Below are positions 10,838-23,651 of a stretch of 64,000 nucleotides of DNA, in pieces. The DNA comes from Tenrec ecaudatus (lineage: Eukaryota > Chordata > Mammalia > Afrosoricida > Tenrecidae). Under the pieces are notes generated by a model. The model did no database searches. It saw only the letters and a list, made by a program, of their open reading frames with translations, and was not told where the DNA came from. Positions within the stretch are counted from its first letter, which is position 1. The number at the start of each line of letters is the position of its first letter. Position numbers and translations under genes: made by a program. The stretch covers positions 1 to 64,000 of the forward strand of contig NW_027459200.1 in NCBI RefSeq assembly GCF_050624435.1, read 5' to 3'.

Positions 10838-12788
10838 CATTATACATGAAGTAAAAGGTCACTAAAAAGACAGGAAATAAAGATCAAAGAAGATGTCAGG
10901 AGAAACTCTGATGCTTACCCTTAATTGTAGAGTACTTTAAAAAACTGGGGAAAATATGTTGAAGTGAAAGGTTTGAGCAGAAAATTTCAAAGGGCAGCTC
11001 AAGAAGAGAGAGTTAAATATTATCATGAACTATCCAAAGACAAAGAGTTAGAAAACCGAAAAGTAAGAACATACCCAACATACTTAAACTGAAAGAACTC
11101 AAACCGTGAGTAGCAATACTGAAAGATTCTATGGGCATAATATTGAATGATAAGTAGGAAGCATCAAATGAAGATGACATAACACATAGAGTCACTATAT
11201 TAGAAACAAACTTAACATTCCATCAGTTTAGGAGGTAGCATATGAGCAAGAACCAATGTTACTATAAGAAGAAGTTCAAGCTACATTGAAAGCATTTGTA
11301 AATAACAAGGTTCCAGCAATTGATGGAATACCAATCGAAATGTTTCAAATAGCACATGAAGTACTGGAAGCATTTACTCGTCTATGCCAGGGAATTTTGA
11401 AGACAGATACTTGAATGACTGACTGGAAGAGATTCATATCTGTACACATTCCAAAGAATGGTGACCCAACAGAATGCTCAAAATAGTGAATAATATCATT
11501 GATATGAAATACTAGTAAAATTTTGCTGAAGATAATCAAAAAATGGTTGCAGCAGTCCATTTACAGGGAGCTGCCAGATTTTCAGGCCAGATTCAGAACA
11601 AGACATGGAACAAAGGATGCTATTGCTGATGTCAGATGGATCTCAGCTGAAAGTAGAGAATATCAGAAAGATGTTTACTTGTGCTTTATTGACTATGTCA
11701 AAGCATTAGACTATGTGGATCTAAATAACCTATGGATAGTATTGAGAAGAATGGGATTTCCAGAATACCTCATTGTATTCATGCAGAACTTGTACATACA
11801 TCAAGAGGCAGTTGTGCAAACAGAACAAGGGAATACTGCATGCATTGAGATCTGAAAAGTTCTGCATCAAGGTTGCATCCTCTTGCCATATTTATTCAAT
11901 CTGTTTACTGAACAAATCATCAGAGAAGCTGGATTATATGAAGAAGAATGTGGCACCAGAATTGGAGGAAGGGTTAACAAACTATGATATGCAGATGATA
12001 TAACCTTGCTTGCTGGAAGTAAGGAGGACTTAAGGTACTTGTTGATGAAGATAAAGGATTACAGCCTTCAGTGTGGATTACAACTCAATGTAAAGAAGAC
12101 CAAGGTCCACACAAAGGGACCAACAGGGAAAAATGATAAATGGAGAAACAATGGAAACTTTGAAGGATTTAAACTTGCATAGATGCACAATCAATGCTTA
12201 CGGAAGCAGCAGACAAGAGATCAAGTGATACAATGGGTTGGGTATATTGGGTAAATATGCTGCAGAAGTCCTCTTTAGAATACTGAAAATTAGGATGTTA
12301 CTCTAAGGACTAAGACATGCCTGACCTAAGGCATAGTATTTTCAATACCCTCATGTGCACATGAAACTGGGACATTAACTAAGGAAGACGAATGAACAGG
12401 AACATATGAATTGTGATGCTAGTGAAGAATATTGACATATCATGGACTACAAGGACAAACAAATCTGCCTTCGAATGAATATGGTCAGAGTGCTCGTTGG
12501 AGACAAGGATGGAACACACTTAGAGGAAAGTATTTTACATATTTTGGACATGTTGTCAGGAGAGACCAGTTCTTGGAGAAGGACATCATGTTTGGTAAAA
12601 TGGAGGGGCAGTTAAAAATAAGAAAGCCCTCAATGATATGGATTAACATAGCAGTTGCAATAATGGGCTTGTCAACCATAGGAAAAATTGTGAGGATGCT
12701 GCAGGACCAAGCAGTGTTTAGTCTGCTGGTAATAGGGTTGCTCTGGGTTGGACCTGACTCCGTGGCACCTAATAAAAATATCAACAAC
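10838..12788 (+). pseudogene. RTE (BovB-type) LINE with reverse transcriptase remnant and intact 3' end
   Basis: The best RTE copy in the window. A 110-residue open stretch (11523-11855) encodes typical RTE reverse transcriptase palm sequence, with the motif 'YRELPDFQARFRTRHGTKDA' followed by 'CFIDYVKALDYVD'; the latter corresponds to the family's FIDYxKAFD block. Further on come 'atatgcagatgatataacc', the decayed YADD catalytic region, and 'ttttggacatgttgtcagg'. The 3' end is 'gacctgactccgtggcacc' followed by 'taataaaaatatcaacaacaaag', the family's short-repeat tail. The endonuclease domain is absent from this copy (it starts in the linker). Several frameshifts make it inactive. RTE machinery also mobilises AfroSINEs, whose 3' ends resemble it. 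Confidence 0.85.
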
Positions 12789-12904
12789 AAAGACTTGTTA
12801 ATGAAGTCTAATATTTATAACCTGGGAACTGCCTATTTCGAAGGATTCTATGGACAAAATACACACATGTTTGCCATTTGCTACACTGTGGCGGCTTAAA
12901 TGTG

Positions 12905-15470
12905 GTTATGATGGTAGCAGGATCAATTGTGATGAATGGATTTCAACATAACATTCTGAGCCAGTTCAATTCTCAAAAATTAACCCTGAAAACTTTGTAA
13001 AGATGAGGAACATTATTTGACATAGTGTCAGGGATGAACCTTTCAAGTTGGAATGTCCACAAAATAAGATAGGAAGAATTGCAGAATTGACGTAATGATA
13101 TGTATAGAGCAACACTTTCGAGACCCTTATTTTCTGATGGGGCATTATTCAAAATGAGAGGAAACAATTGCAAACATCCATTTATAATCAGAACACGGAA
13201 CGTTACAAGTACAAATATAGCAAAATTGGAAGTTGTAAAAACAAATGAACACATAAAGATCAATATTCTAGCCATTAGTAGACTAAAGTTGACTGACAGT
13301 AGTTATTTTGAATTAGACAATCATATGGTTTACTATGTCTAAAGGAAAATTTCAAGAGAAATGACATTGTATTCATCATCATCATCATCATCATCAAAAA
13401 AACATTTCAAGACTTATCTTAAAGTACTATGCTGTTGTGGTAGGATAACATCAATACCCATATAAGGATGACAAGTTAATGCAACCATGATAAAAACTTA
13501 TGCAGAAGCCACTAAAGCCAGTGTTGAAGAAATCCACCAACATCTGCAGATTGAACTTGTTCAAACATGAAATCAAGATCAATTGATATTTACTGGTGAT
13601 TTGAAAATGAAAGTTGGAAACAACAAGGAAACATAAGTAGTAGGCAATGTGGATATAAAAGGAGCTGGGGAACACGTGGTAGAATTTTGTGAGACTGACA
13701 ACTTCTTCATTGCAAATATCCTTTCAACAACATAAACAATGACTATACATAAACAGTGGCTATACAACTGGACCTCACCAGATGGACTACACCAAAACCA
13801 AATGGACTATAACTGTGGGAAGAGACAATGGGAAAGATCAATATCATCATACAAAAGAAGAACAGGAACCTACTTTAAAACAGACCCTCAATTAATTGCA
13901 CATACACAAGTTCAGGTTAAAGATAAAGAAAAGTAAAACAAGTCCACTAGAAATGAAATATGACCACAAGTATATTCCAAAAATCTAGACGCCATCTCTA
14001 GGGGAGATTAGATAAACTTAATATTGTTTATTAAATACCTAGAAAAACTGTGGAATAACCTCAGGAATATCATATATGATGAAAAGAAAGTCATTAAAAA
14101 TAAAGGAATTAAAAAAAGAAGACCATGGTAATGATGGTGATATCTAGAGATGTCAAAAGGGACTCTAAACAGGACTCTTGAAAATAGAGTAGATAAAGAA
14201 AAGTGGGAAAAAATGAAGTAAAAGAAATGATCAGAATAATTCAAAAGGCAGCTAGAGGAAAAAAAAGTAAAATATTCAAATGAAATGTGCACAAACGTGG
14301 AATTAGTCAGCGAAAAAGAAAGAATACACTGAGTATATCTCAAACTGAAATAAATGCAGAAAATTCAAGCCTTGAGTTGAAATATTGAAAGAGTCTATGA
14401 GCAAAATATCAAATGATACTGGAATTATCAAAAAATGATGGAAGGAATACACATAGTTTCTGTACTGAATTTTTTGGACATTCGTACATTTCGAGAGCTA
14501 GTGTAAGATTAAGAATTTCAATGTGTACTAAAGACATTAGCAAAAACAAGGCTTCAGGAATTGATAGCATGCTTATTGAAATCTCTCACCACCATCACCA
14601 CCCTACCCAAAAAAAATGATGCAGTGCTGGGATTACTCACTAGACTGGATCAAGAAATTTGGAAGATCCACTGACAAGGCTAACTGACTTGGAAAGCATC
14701 TATGTTTGTGCTCATTTCAAAGAATTGTGGAAATTATTGAACAATATAATTAATAATACATACAAGTAAAATACTAGATGTTAATTCAAAAGTAGTTATA
14801 ACAGTAAAGTATTAAGAAACTGGGAGAAATGCATGCTGCATTCATTAGAGGACATGAAATGAGAAATATTATAGATATCAGGTGATTCTTGACTGAAAGC
14901 AAAGAGTAACAGAAGGCTGTTGGTTACTTATTTCAGTGACTGTGCAAAGTCATTTGAGTGTTCGAATCATAACAAATTTCATATAACACTGCTAAAAATG
15001 TGTAATCCAGGGAACTTAATTGTGCTTCTATTGAATCCATGAATAAACTAAGAGATGATCTTTCTAACAAACCAAGGGGATTACTTCATGGCTTAAAATC
15101 AGGAATGGTGTGCAATCAGGGTTGTATACTTTCATCATACTTAATCTGTATGCTGAGCCAATAATTGGAGAAGTTGTAGCATCGGGATTAGATAACAACC
15201 CACAATATGCAGATAACACAATATTGCTTCCAAAAAGTAAAGAGTACATGAATCATTTACTGATGAAGACCAAAGCCTGATCTGTGGATTACAATTCAGT
15301 GTAAAGAAAAGGAAAAATCTTACAACTGGACGAATAGACACCATGATAGAGAAAAGATCAAAGTTTTCAAGGCTTTCATTTTACTTGAATCCACCATTAA
15401 TATCCATGGGAAATCAAAAGGGAAGAGAGGTCAGATGGCTCTCAGATAACAAGTACAGCAACTACCAGAG
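12905..15470 (+). pseudogene. RTE (BovB-type) LINE, endonuclease to RT, decayed
   Basis: A second sense RTE directly follows the first. In order it shows the 5' leader phrase 'atgaacctttcaagttgg', 'catccatttataatcagaac', 'gcattattcaaaatgag', a (TCA)n run at 13373-13396, the endonuclease phrase 'actggtgatttgaaaatgaaagttgg', 'gactatacataaacagtggc', 'tggacctcaccagatgg', and RT-region phrases such as 'acaaggcttcaggaattgatag', 'aatcaggaatggtgtgcaatc' and 'atatgcagataacac'. It ends near 15470 without the 3' tail, so it is 3'-incomplete or deleted. Frameshifts and stops are frequent. Confidence 0.8.
13373..13396 (+). repeat. (TCA)n microsatellite inside RTE
   Basis: Eight TCA/ATC units in a row sit at the position where RTE has 'gcattcatcgtcaaaaag', so the array probably expanded from a 'attcatcatc' seed in the element. 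Confidence 0.8.
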
Positions 15471-16639
15471 AAAGTCCACTATGAAGGATATCTTACTGGA
15501 AGAATCTCAACATAAAGATAAGCAGACGCAAGTTCATAATGACAAAGCAGCAATGCCTGATTATAGACTCCCCTTTACCAGAGAGCAGACAGGCGCCATT
15601 TCTGTGAGTCCTGCTCCTGGTCAGCATAATCATTTCTGCCCTTTGCCCCCACTTCCCATTCTCTGAAGCAACCCAGCCAGCCAAAACTATCACCTCACTA
15701 GTCTATGGAAGACAGATCCATGTAGACAGCATGGTGCAGACAAAATCAGTACCCAAGTTCAACTTTTCAATTCTGATTTTTTCTTTTCCTTCCTCCCTTT
15801 GTGTTTTTTGCTCCAGTATCCTCCTCCACCACTTTTCCACCTCCCTCACATAACACATGTATTACCAAAATAACACTATCAAAGAGTATATATATATAAA
15901 TATATATAAATACATATATATATAGAGAGAGAGAGATTCATTTTTGTATTTTTTCCATTACAATACTCTATTTTTAAAATTCTCTCCTACTTCCTTTTCC
16001 AGTATTTTCTTCTGTTGCAGCCCCAATGAACTGAAAATAGACATTCCTCCTAGGCAAAACAGGCAGTCCTTTAGGTTCCATCATATCCACCCAAACAAGG
16101 GCTTTCCCAACAACCCTCTCTGATGCACTAACATGCACATATTCACATTGTCATTAATAACAAAAATTAGCATCCACACCATGGACATTCTCTGCTCTTT
16201 TTATTTCTCATTTGCCCCTCATCTGCCTGCAATCCTCCAATATATCATTCTGCTCTCTTTCATTGTCCTTATGAAATATATTTCAGTGAAATTTATTAAT
16301 TCTGATTATTACCCTTAAAGTGCATTTCCACATTATTTTACAAATGTGTTCACCTCTCCAGACAACCACTTATCTATTATGTCACTCTTGCTCTTCTCTC
16401 TCCACCTTCTCCAATTACCCAACTCTTCTTTTCTCCATTTCAACACTGTATATTTTCTAGCTTCATTTAGACTATTCTCAGATAACTAAACAGAGCCAAA
16501 TGCGTCTACATGACCAGCAGTGCATACAACACCAAGAGCTGTTCCATGATACTGGGGAAATAGCCCTCAACCACAGTAAACAAACCATAATATGAAGAAA
16601 AACAAACACAAACAACCAAAAATCACCCAAATGCAATAT
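15471..16639. other. Unassigned pyrimidine-rich sequence with TA/GA runs
   Basis: A (TATA)n then (GA)n run lies at about 15883-15936. The flanks (15760-16450) are rich in C and T on the plus strand. No gene is recognised. Confidence 0.4.
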
Positions 16640-17250
16640 AGTACTCTGAAAAACAGGCAATAAAACTACCAGAAATTGAATTCAGAAAATGGGTGTTGAA
16701 ATCATATCAAGAGATGTAAGAAACAGTAAAGAGAACAAGGAAGAAATGGGAAAAGTAAAATCCTCAAACCAAAAGGAATCACAGAAAACAAACAATGAGA
16801 TAACCAAATTAGGCAGCATTAGTAAAAAACCTGAAGAATAGAGTGGAAGAAGAGGAAAATTGAACCAGTGAGCTTGAAGAAAAACACTATGACTACAATC
16901 GACTAAAGGAACAATCAACAACAAAAAAAGTAAAGGAATCAGAAGAAAGCCTGAGAATAATATGGGGCACTATGAAGAGAAACAACCTACATCTTATCAG
17001 GATCCTGGAAGAAGAAACAAAATATCTACAGAGAAAATAGTACAAGAAAGCATAGAAGAAAATTCCCCAACAGCACACATGAGGTGAAAAATAACTGCTC
17101 AAGAAGCTGAGAGAACCCCAAATAGGATAAATCCCTAATGAAAAAAATCACAACACTTCATATTCAAGCTATTCAATTTCAAGGAAAAAGAGATAATCCT
17201 GAGGTCAGCGAAAGAATAAGAGAACAGTCAACTACCAAAGAAAACAGATA
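16640..17250 (+). pseudogene. L1/HAL1 ORF1 relic
   Basis: Purine-rich, coiled-coil-like coding wording with decayed frames. It includes 'gaattcagaaaatgggtg', 'atgagataaccaaattagg', and a segment reading approximately MKRNNLHLIRILEEETK, which fits the L1 ORF1 'RRNNIRIIGxPEEE' region joining coiled coil and RNA-binding domain. It is followed by 'cagcacacatgaggtg' and 'caaggaaaaagagataatcctg'. There are several stops. It is either an old L1 5' half or a HAL1 element; I cannot separate the two. Confidence 0.6.
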
Positions 17251-17297
17251 AGGCTATTTTCAGTTCATTGGGGCTGTTTTTCACAACAGGTTATGCT

Positions 17298-17822
17298 CAC
17301 TGATATTGTTAGCTTATCATGCCAAATGTCCAAGATGCACAGGTGGTGTTAATTGAAGGGCGGAATGATTCATGCATTTGGTCACTTTAACTTTGCAAGT
17401 TCTCACAGATCTTGATTTTGAAATTCAGTAGAGTGAGATTATGCCTTAGCCAGTTAAATGCTGCTGCTTCCAAGCCTCAAGTACACTCAGACATATCTGA
17501 GCAGAAGCCACATTATCTACCTGAAACAGCTTTGGTGTTTCCACATGTATATGCAGATGCCCACCAAATATGAGAGTATTTTGCTTTCTCTGACTTGGCT
17601 TTTACTAGCAGTCAGCCTCATTCCATCTCTTTTGTAAATGTTTGAAGACTGTGTGGATTCTGGGGCGCCTATGGGATAATGGTGGGCATATGAGATTAAA
17701 AAGATCTTTTAGGGAAGTTTCATTGATGTGCATTTAATATTTAATTACAACTCTCTTTTATACACGTGTGTCTGTGGATTTCAACATCTAAAGTGCACAG
17801 ATTAACTCATTCCCATAGCGGA
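17298..17822 (+). repeat. LTR-like ~520-bp repeat family, copy 2
   Basis: Shares 'gtgttaattgaagggcgg', 'agcagtcagcctcattcc', 'tgaagactgtgtggattctgg', 'ttgatgtgcatttaat' and 'gtctgtggatttcaac' with the copy at 24402. It is diverged. Confidence 0.6.
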
Positions 17823-17884
17823 GTGAACCTCCCTTTGAGCAGCATTGGTTAGATAATAAATCATGAGTAGTCCTGCAAAAGGAG

Positions 17885-18000
17885 ATGGAGCCCTCGTGTC
17901 TGAGTGGTTACACACACCAGCCGATCCAGGCGCACAAAAGGCGTTTTTAATTCTAGTAAAGAGTTAACAACCTCAGACACCCAGATGGCAGTTCTGTCCA
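17885..18000 (+). repeat. AfroSINE fragment, sense
   Basis: 'ggagccctcgtgtctgagtggttac' is the tRNA-like 5' head and A-box region. The following 'gtaaagagttaacaacctcag' and 'gatggcagttctgtcc' are SINE body. The tail is missing. Confidence 0.65.
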
Positions 18001-18197
18001 CCTGCAGCCACCTTCACGGCATGTGTTTGTTAAGATGGAGGACATTGAGGATTGTGGTGTAACATATGAGCTAATGTGGGCTGCACTGGTTTGGGATTTT
18101 TTTCTCCATGTGCATTTACCCTTTATCTAACGCTCTCTTTTATACATTACAGTTTCTGTGGATTTATTTCTGTAATGTACTCAGACTAACACAGCTA
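18001..18197 (+). repeat. LTR-like repeat family, 3' part, copy 3
   Basis: 'ggcatgtgtttgttaagatgg', 'aacatatgagctaatgtgg', 'ccctttatctaacgctctc' and 'ttctgtggatttatttctg' match the 3' half of the family. It ends 'actcagactaacacag'. Confidence 0.65.
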
Positions 18198-20459
18198 ATA
18201 TAAGAAAAGGCAGGACACAAGTAAGCACCCGTTTCCGTTTGGGAAAGACACTAAACAGTCAAAAGCTATTTTCCTCCATGCCATCTGTGGGTGGCACAAA
18301 CAGTTAATTGCCCAAATCATAACTAAAACGATCATCTGAACCCATATGGTGGTACCTCAGAAGACAGACCTGGTGGTCTGCTTTTGAACCCACACACAGC
18401 CTTGCAGCCCCTATCTCACACGGTTCAGTTTGGCTCTGCACACCTGGTAGTTCCATGACTTGGAATCTACACCACAGTAACTGTTTGGATGAAAGGTACT
18501 CAGTCCTGTGTTATGACCAGCCTCATGCCGACGATTCTGTCATGAGGCAGTCCTGACCGAAGTCAAATACCTCATGATTCTAGCTTTTCTTTTCTATTTT
18601 TTTCTATAAGTAGTTAAAAGACTTTATTAGGAAGGCTATGAAGTCAAAAGTAACTCTTGATAGAATTTTCTTTCATCCTTTAAGTCGGCTCTGCAAATAT
18701 ATAATCAGTGATTTAGCTGTAAGATCAAAGATCCGTTAATTTATTTAAAATAAAATATATTTTGGTTCTTAAAATTTATTCCATAAAGTACATATTTTAT
18801 TATAAATTCCCTACTTATACAAAAGAGGTAATAAATAAAAACAAACAAAAAAACAAACACAAAATATAAAAACCCCAACAAAACAGTAACTGAGCATCTT
18901 TTTAAAAATTGTAAAAAACTAACAAGAGAAACCAATATTGTGTGTGTTTGTTAATATTTAAAAAAGTGAAAAATCTCTGGATGGGGGACTCCCACCCCCT
19001 GGCTTTGCATATCTCACCGTCATCAGTCTGTGGGGCTTGAATATATTGGATATAAACTTACAGCTACAGTGGCATCAGAGGTGTGTGGTATAGCATGAGT
19101 GCATGCTACTTATGGTAAACTTTCTAAAAAAAGAAAGAGAAGCAGATGGTCATAATGCAGCTCATCATAACTATAATACAGCACAACTCAGAGATTGTGT
19201 TTTCTGGGTCTTTGAACTGAAATGAGCCAATTGAGTTGTGGGTTGATGAACTGAATGTGAAATTGACCTGTTTTTTAAAAGCTTGAATGATCTGGAAGGC
19301 TAAGGTATGGTTTCAATCATTGTAATAGTGATTTGGGGACTTTTTAGGAACCTGTTTCATGACCCTAATTTACTTCCAACACTGTGGATAGTAACTCACA
19401 TTCAATGAAGCAAGTGCTTGGCTGCCAACTTGAAGCCGGCTCAATTACTGCCTACTCAGCTTATGCAGACATTTCCTTGCAAACTGGCTTTATTTTTTTA
19501 GACAAATAAGTTTCTAATGGCTTATATTTTCAATTTCCATAAACCTCATTATTTAATAACAAATTTTTTTGATCTCCACAAATGAAAAGGTGCTTATGAA
19601 GTATAAACACCAGGGTTATTGGGTAAAAGGTACTGCATGACACAGGGTACTGGGAATTCAGAAGCCTAGGAATTTGGGTGGAAACACTGATTGAGGCACA
19701 CGAAGACACCGCTTGAGGTGGAATAGCCCTCATGCAGACCTACGAAGTGTGATAACTAGGCAGTGAGCCCTCCTACTCAGTCACAATGACCTACTCCTCA
19801 GAACTGTTTTGGAGTCAGGGGAGATTGCATGTAAAGTCAACAGAAAGGATCAGTGTCCAGGCTGGAGTATGAAGGCATCAACATATTAAAGATACTTGCT
19901 TCTGTTTGCATCACTTTTATCCCTATCATTCTTCTCCTGCAGCCAAAACTCAGTCCCAGGCGGATGGCAACTTCAGTAACCAGACTGTTCTGTCTGACTT
20001 CTACGTTAGGACACATAGACCATCTGAATAAACACTTGATTCTGTGTCCCTCTCCCTCCCATATACAAAACTGCAGCCAGCACCAGACCTTAACCCTGCA
20101 GACTAAGAGTTTGTCAAAAGTCTAGAAAGAGCAGTCCATACCCTGGAAACCTAGCATAAAGAAGAGAAGACACAGAATCAAAACCTACAACTGAAAGAAA
20201 AAAAAAAAGCTCCAGGTGTGTGTCATTCAGACAACCGATTCCAATGAAAACACTTGAGCTTCCCACAGTGTAAAATTTCTTTTACTTCCTTACTATTGTA
20301 ATTCAAACAGTTTCCCATATCTGACCTCCAAATGTAACTCCAGCAGATTCAAGTATATTAAGGAAGAGGCAATTATTCTGGTGTTTCCCCTGAAACGATT
20401 ATGGAGTCTTAAACAGTTTTATTATTCTCAGCTCATGCCTTAGATTTTCAACAACTTGA
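18198..20459. other. Unassigned sequence
   Basis: No gene or confident repeat was seen. 18590-18970 is strongly AT-rich, with short A-runs and 'caaacaaaaaaacaaac'. Confidence 0.4.
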
Positions 20460-20755
20460 ATGTGAAGGAAATCATAAAATGCCACGTTACACAGGTTTCC
20501 TTTGTGTTGCCTCACCCAAGACTTTGTCTCATGTACCTTGAACATGTTATCAGGAGAGAGAGTCCCTGGAAAAGGACAACATGGATGGAAAAGTTGTACA
20601 GCAACTCAAAGAGGAAAAAGCTCAAGATGATGAATGGGCACATTGGCTACAACAATAGGCTCAGACTTAGCCACAATGTTCAGGATGATGCAGGACTTGG
20701 CAGTGTTTCAATCTGTGAGCATAAGGTCAGTGATTCAGACCTGACAGGAGAGCAC
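20460..20755 (+). pseudogene. RTE LINE 3' end, interrupted by an LTR-like element
   Basis: 'gaacatgttatcaggagagag', 'ccctggaaaaggacaac', 'ggctacaacaataggctcag' and 'gcaggacttggcagtgtttc' are the terminal RTE region. The last phrase, 'gacaggagagcac', should be followed by the (CTAACAACAAC)-type tail, which appears at 21276 after the insertion. Confidence 0.75.
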
Positions 20756-21271
20756 TGTGTCAGTCTGGGTAGATTAGAGAAACAAATCCACAGAAACTCT
20801 TATGTATATAAGAGAGAGTTTTATGTAAGAGTAAAGTGTACATTAAGAAACCATCCCAACCCAGGCCAGTCCAAGCCCATAAATCTGACATTAGCCCATA
20901 TATCCAAAACAGATCTACAAAGTCCTCCTCAAACTCACAAAACACATGCAATGCCAAATGCAGGAGGAAAGTCAAATCAGTGAGTGTTTAAGCATCTCAG
21001 CTCTGGCAGGAGTCTTCACGCTGTTCTCCAGACCCAGGTCTGCATCTTGGGAGGTCCACGTGGCTTCTCAGGGATGTCTCCCAGGAAGTGAGCTTTGCTA
21101 GCTGAGGCAAAGAACTAGCTAAGGAAGCCACACACTGGTCAGTCCATCATAGAACAAGATACCAGAGAATAAGAAAGGCGGGGCTCACCAAGCCACCATT
21201 TATCTCTCTGCTCTTTAATTAATCCCATGTATTTATCGGCCAGGTTAGCACAATAAACCTTAACTATCACA
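20756..21271 (-). mobile_element. LTR-like element, 516 bp, inserted in the RTE tail (family copy 4)
   Basis: The plus strand reads TGTGTCAGTC at the left end and CTATCACA at the right end, so the element has TG...CA termini. Left flank GCAC (20752-20755) and right flank GCAA (21272-21275) look like a 4-bp target duplication with one change. The RTE consensus 'ggcacctaacaacaac' is restored when the insert is removed. The interior reads the complement of copies at 7060, 17298 and 24402. No coding sequence was found. The TG...CA ends and 4-bp duplication favour a solo LTR. The position of the TATA-like motif near one edge is unusual, so another class remains possible. Confidence 0.6.
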
Positions 21272-21299
21272 GCAACTAACAACAACTTGCGTAAACCTC

Positions 21300-22828
21300 A
21301 GTCTTCCACAAATGTAGACCTCAGAATTCAATCCCTAAGTTAAACTTAATTTAATAGCAGTTTGTTATTTATTATAAATTAATGCAAGAATACAAAGTAC
21401 AGGTTTCTTAATTTGCTGTTCACAGCGTGTACTCCTGATGCTGCAACACATCACAGGACCTCACTGGGGCTTCATGTACTTTCCTTTTCTCATTTCAAAT
21501 TTGAAAATTTGTTAGAGTACACAATGTGTTGACGCACCAGTGCTACTCCTCCTTTGAAATAAAAACTTAAGCCCGCTTCTACTTGAAGGACAGAAGTTGC
21601 TAACTTTTTTAGCTGGGATGTGGATAGACCCTTACGAACAAGGAGAAAAACCTGAAAACAAAAACTCCACTTCAAGTTGGCTTGCTAGAGCATCATCATC
21701 CTTAAGCACTGTCTATAAACACCCAGGCCATGTTGCTCAGGGAGAGAGATTTTGATGAACAATGTCATCCTGAGTTCTACTATTAAATAAATAGTTGTTC
21801 TCTGTTTTGTTACTGTTTTAGTTGGGGACAGGCTGTCCAAATCACCCTGACTGCATAACCTAATTTAAATAAATAAGGCAGATTGTAGAGCGCTTTTGTT
21901 TGTGTGTTTCTTTCAGATATACTCCCATAGGCTCCCAACCAGTAAATCCTTAAAAGAGCAGGAAGCCTCATCTTTATCCAAAGAAATGACTGGTTGATGT
22001 GGACTGTCAACCCTGTAGTTAGAAACATATATGTAAACCACTAAACAAACAAAACGCAGGAAATAAACTAGTTTAATTGTGGGCAATGCATGCTGTATAT
22101 GTAAATTTAAACATTTCTCATATCCTTTGGATTGGTTCATTAGGCAACGTGTGGAATTTACAGGGTTACACAGGAGTAACATGTTCAGGGCCTTGAGTGT
22201 GGAAATACCCCACTTAATGATTTTCTCTGTGACTGACCTATTGGCCACTCACATCACACACTGTGAGCCTCGCTCTGCTTTTCCAGTGGCTGCCTCCATG
22301 CTGACGGTAAACAAGCCAGGAAACCACCTTCCTGCCTGCATCCTAGCTTGCCTGCCCTCAGGAAGGCCAGTGAGGCTTGGGTAATAACATCCCAGAGGGA
22401 CAGGTGTACTCAATGGGATCAGGTTTTTTCTTGGTCATATAACCTATTAAAAATACTTTTACCACAGAACTCTGATCACTAGGAGTCTGAGAACATTGCA
22501 GTAGTAGGTCTGCACCAGACAGACATAAGTAGAAGAAACAGAGAAAATATAAATAAATGGAGACGTAGAATTATGGAGACTCTATGTCTTTAGCTGTGCT
22601 GGGGTACAATGAGACACATCCTTGTGTTCAAAACTTCATCATACATTTGGAATACTGGTTATTCACACCATGACAGGGAGGTTTGGGGGAAATAGGGAGC
22701 TAAAAATATGAGTACAATAAAGGAAGGTATGTGTATAATATGTGAATTATAGGCCAATAAAACAGTTAAAACAAAAAGTAAAAGTTCAAGCTATTACTTC
22801 TCCTCCATGCATAGATGCATAGTCTTTT
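21300..22828. other. Unassigned sequence
   Basis: Apart from the last 20 bases of RTE tail before it, nothing recognisable. Open frames up to 111 codons overlap on both strands without domain features. Confidence 0.4.
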
Positions 22829-23005
22829 GTAGGTGCCATCAGTCAGATTCCAACTCACGGTAGAGCCATGTGGCAGGGCAAAACTGCCCCACAGGATTTC
22901 TCAGGATATTGTCTCTGCAGTAATGAATGGCCAGGTCTTTCTTCCACAGCACTGCTTTCAGTTAGCTGCTGAGAACTGCTTCATGTAGTGCCATCAGGGT
23001 GTCCT
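22829..23005 (-). repeat. AfroSINE, antisense
   Basis: 'gtaggtgccatcagtcagattcc', 'gcagggcaaaactgccccacagg', 'tggccaggtctttcttcc' and 'gtgccatcagggtgtcc' give tail to head on the plus strand. Confidence 0.75.
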
Positions 23006-23187
23006 CCACACATACTCCGGCTTCCCATGACCTATTCCCCACGTTATAACTAGAGCATTCATTTGAAAGAGAAAACCATTTTGTGTCAAAGCCTTCCCTC
23101 TCCATCTCAGAATCAAAGCTCCAATCACAATGATCTCTTAAATTCCCTGAAAATTGCCAGGCTCTCACCTACCTCATAATCATCCTG

Positions 23188-23398
23188 AATAGCCTTGGTG
23201 GCAGAGTAGCTATGTGTTGTGCTGATAACTACAGGTCAGCAGTTCAAAATCATCAGCTGTTCCTCAGGAGAAAGACGAGGCTTTCTATTCCATTGAATAG
23301 TCACAGTCCCAGAAACCCACAGGGGAAGTTCTAGCCTGTCCTAAAGGGTTGCTGTGAGTCAGCCTTGAGTCCATGGCAGTGAGTTTGTTTGAGTTTTG
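23188..23398 (+). repeat. AfroSINE, sense, near full length
   Basis: The head 'gccttggtggcagagtagc' and 'ctgataactacaggtcagcagttc' is followed by 'ggagaaagacgaggctttc', 'agaaacccacaggggaag' and 'ttctagcctgtcctaaaggg'. The tail 'tccatggcagtgagtttg' is complete. This is one of the clearest copies. Confidence 0.85.
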
Positions 23399-23651
23399 TT
23401 CTTATTTGTCTCCTAACTGGAGTCCTTGGATGGAACAGTCAATGCCCGTGACTGATCAAGAGATTGACAGTTTAAGTTCACAAGCAACAACACCCTCAAG
23501 AAAGTTCTGGCATCGTACTTCAAAAATATAATGACCATTGAAAACCCCAGGAAGGATATCTTTCCTCTGTCACATGTGGGTCTCTGAGATTTGGAATTCA
23601 CTGGACGGCAACTGGTTGTTTGCCTTTGGGCTAACTAGCTGCTACTTAAGG

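Noticed and set aside
13739..13936. Open frame as a small gene
   Set aside because: It is part of the RTE endonuclease region ('tggacctcaccagatgg' block).
20456..20983. 175-codon open frame
   Set aside because: It crosses from an RTE 3' end into the LTR-like insertion, so it is a chance fusion across an insertion junction.
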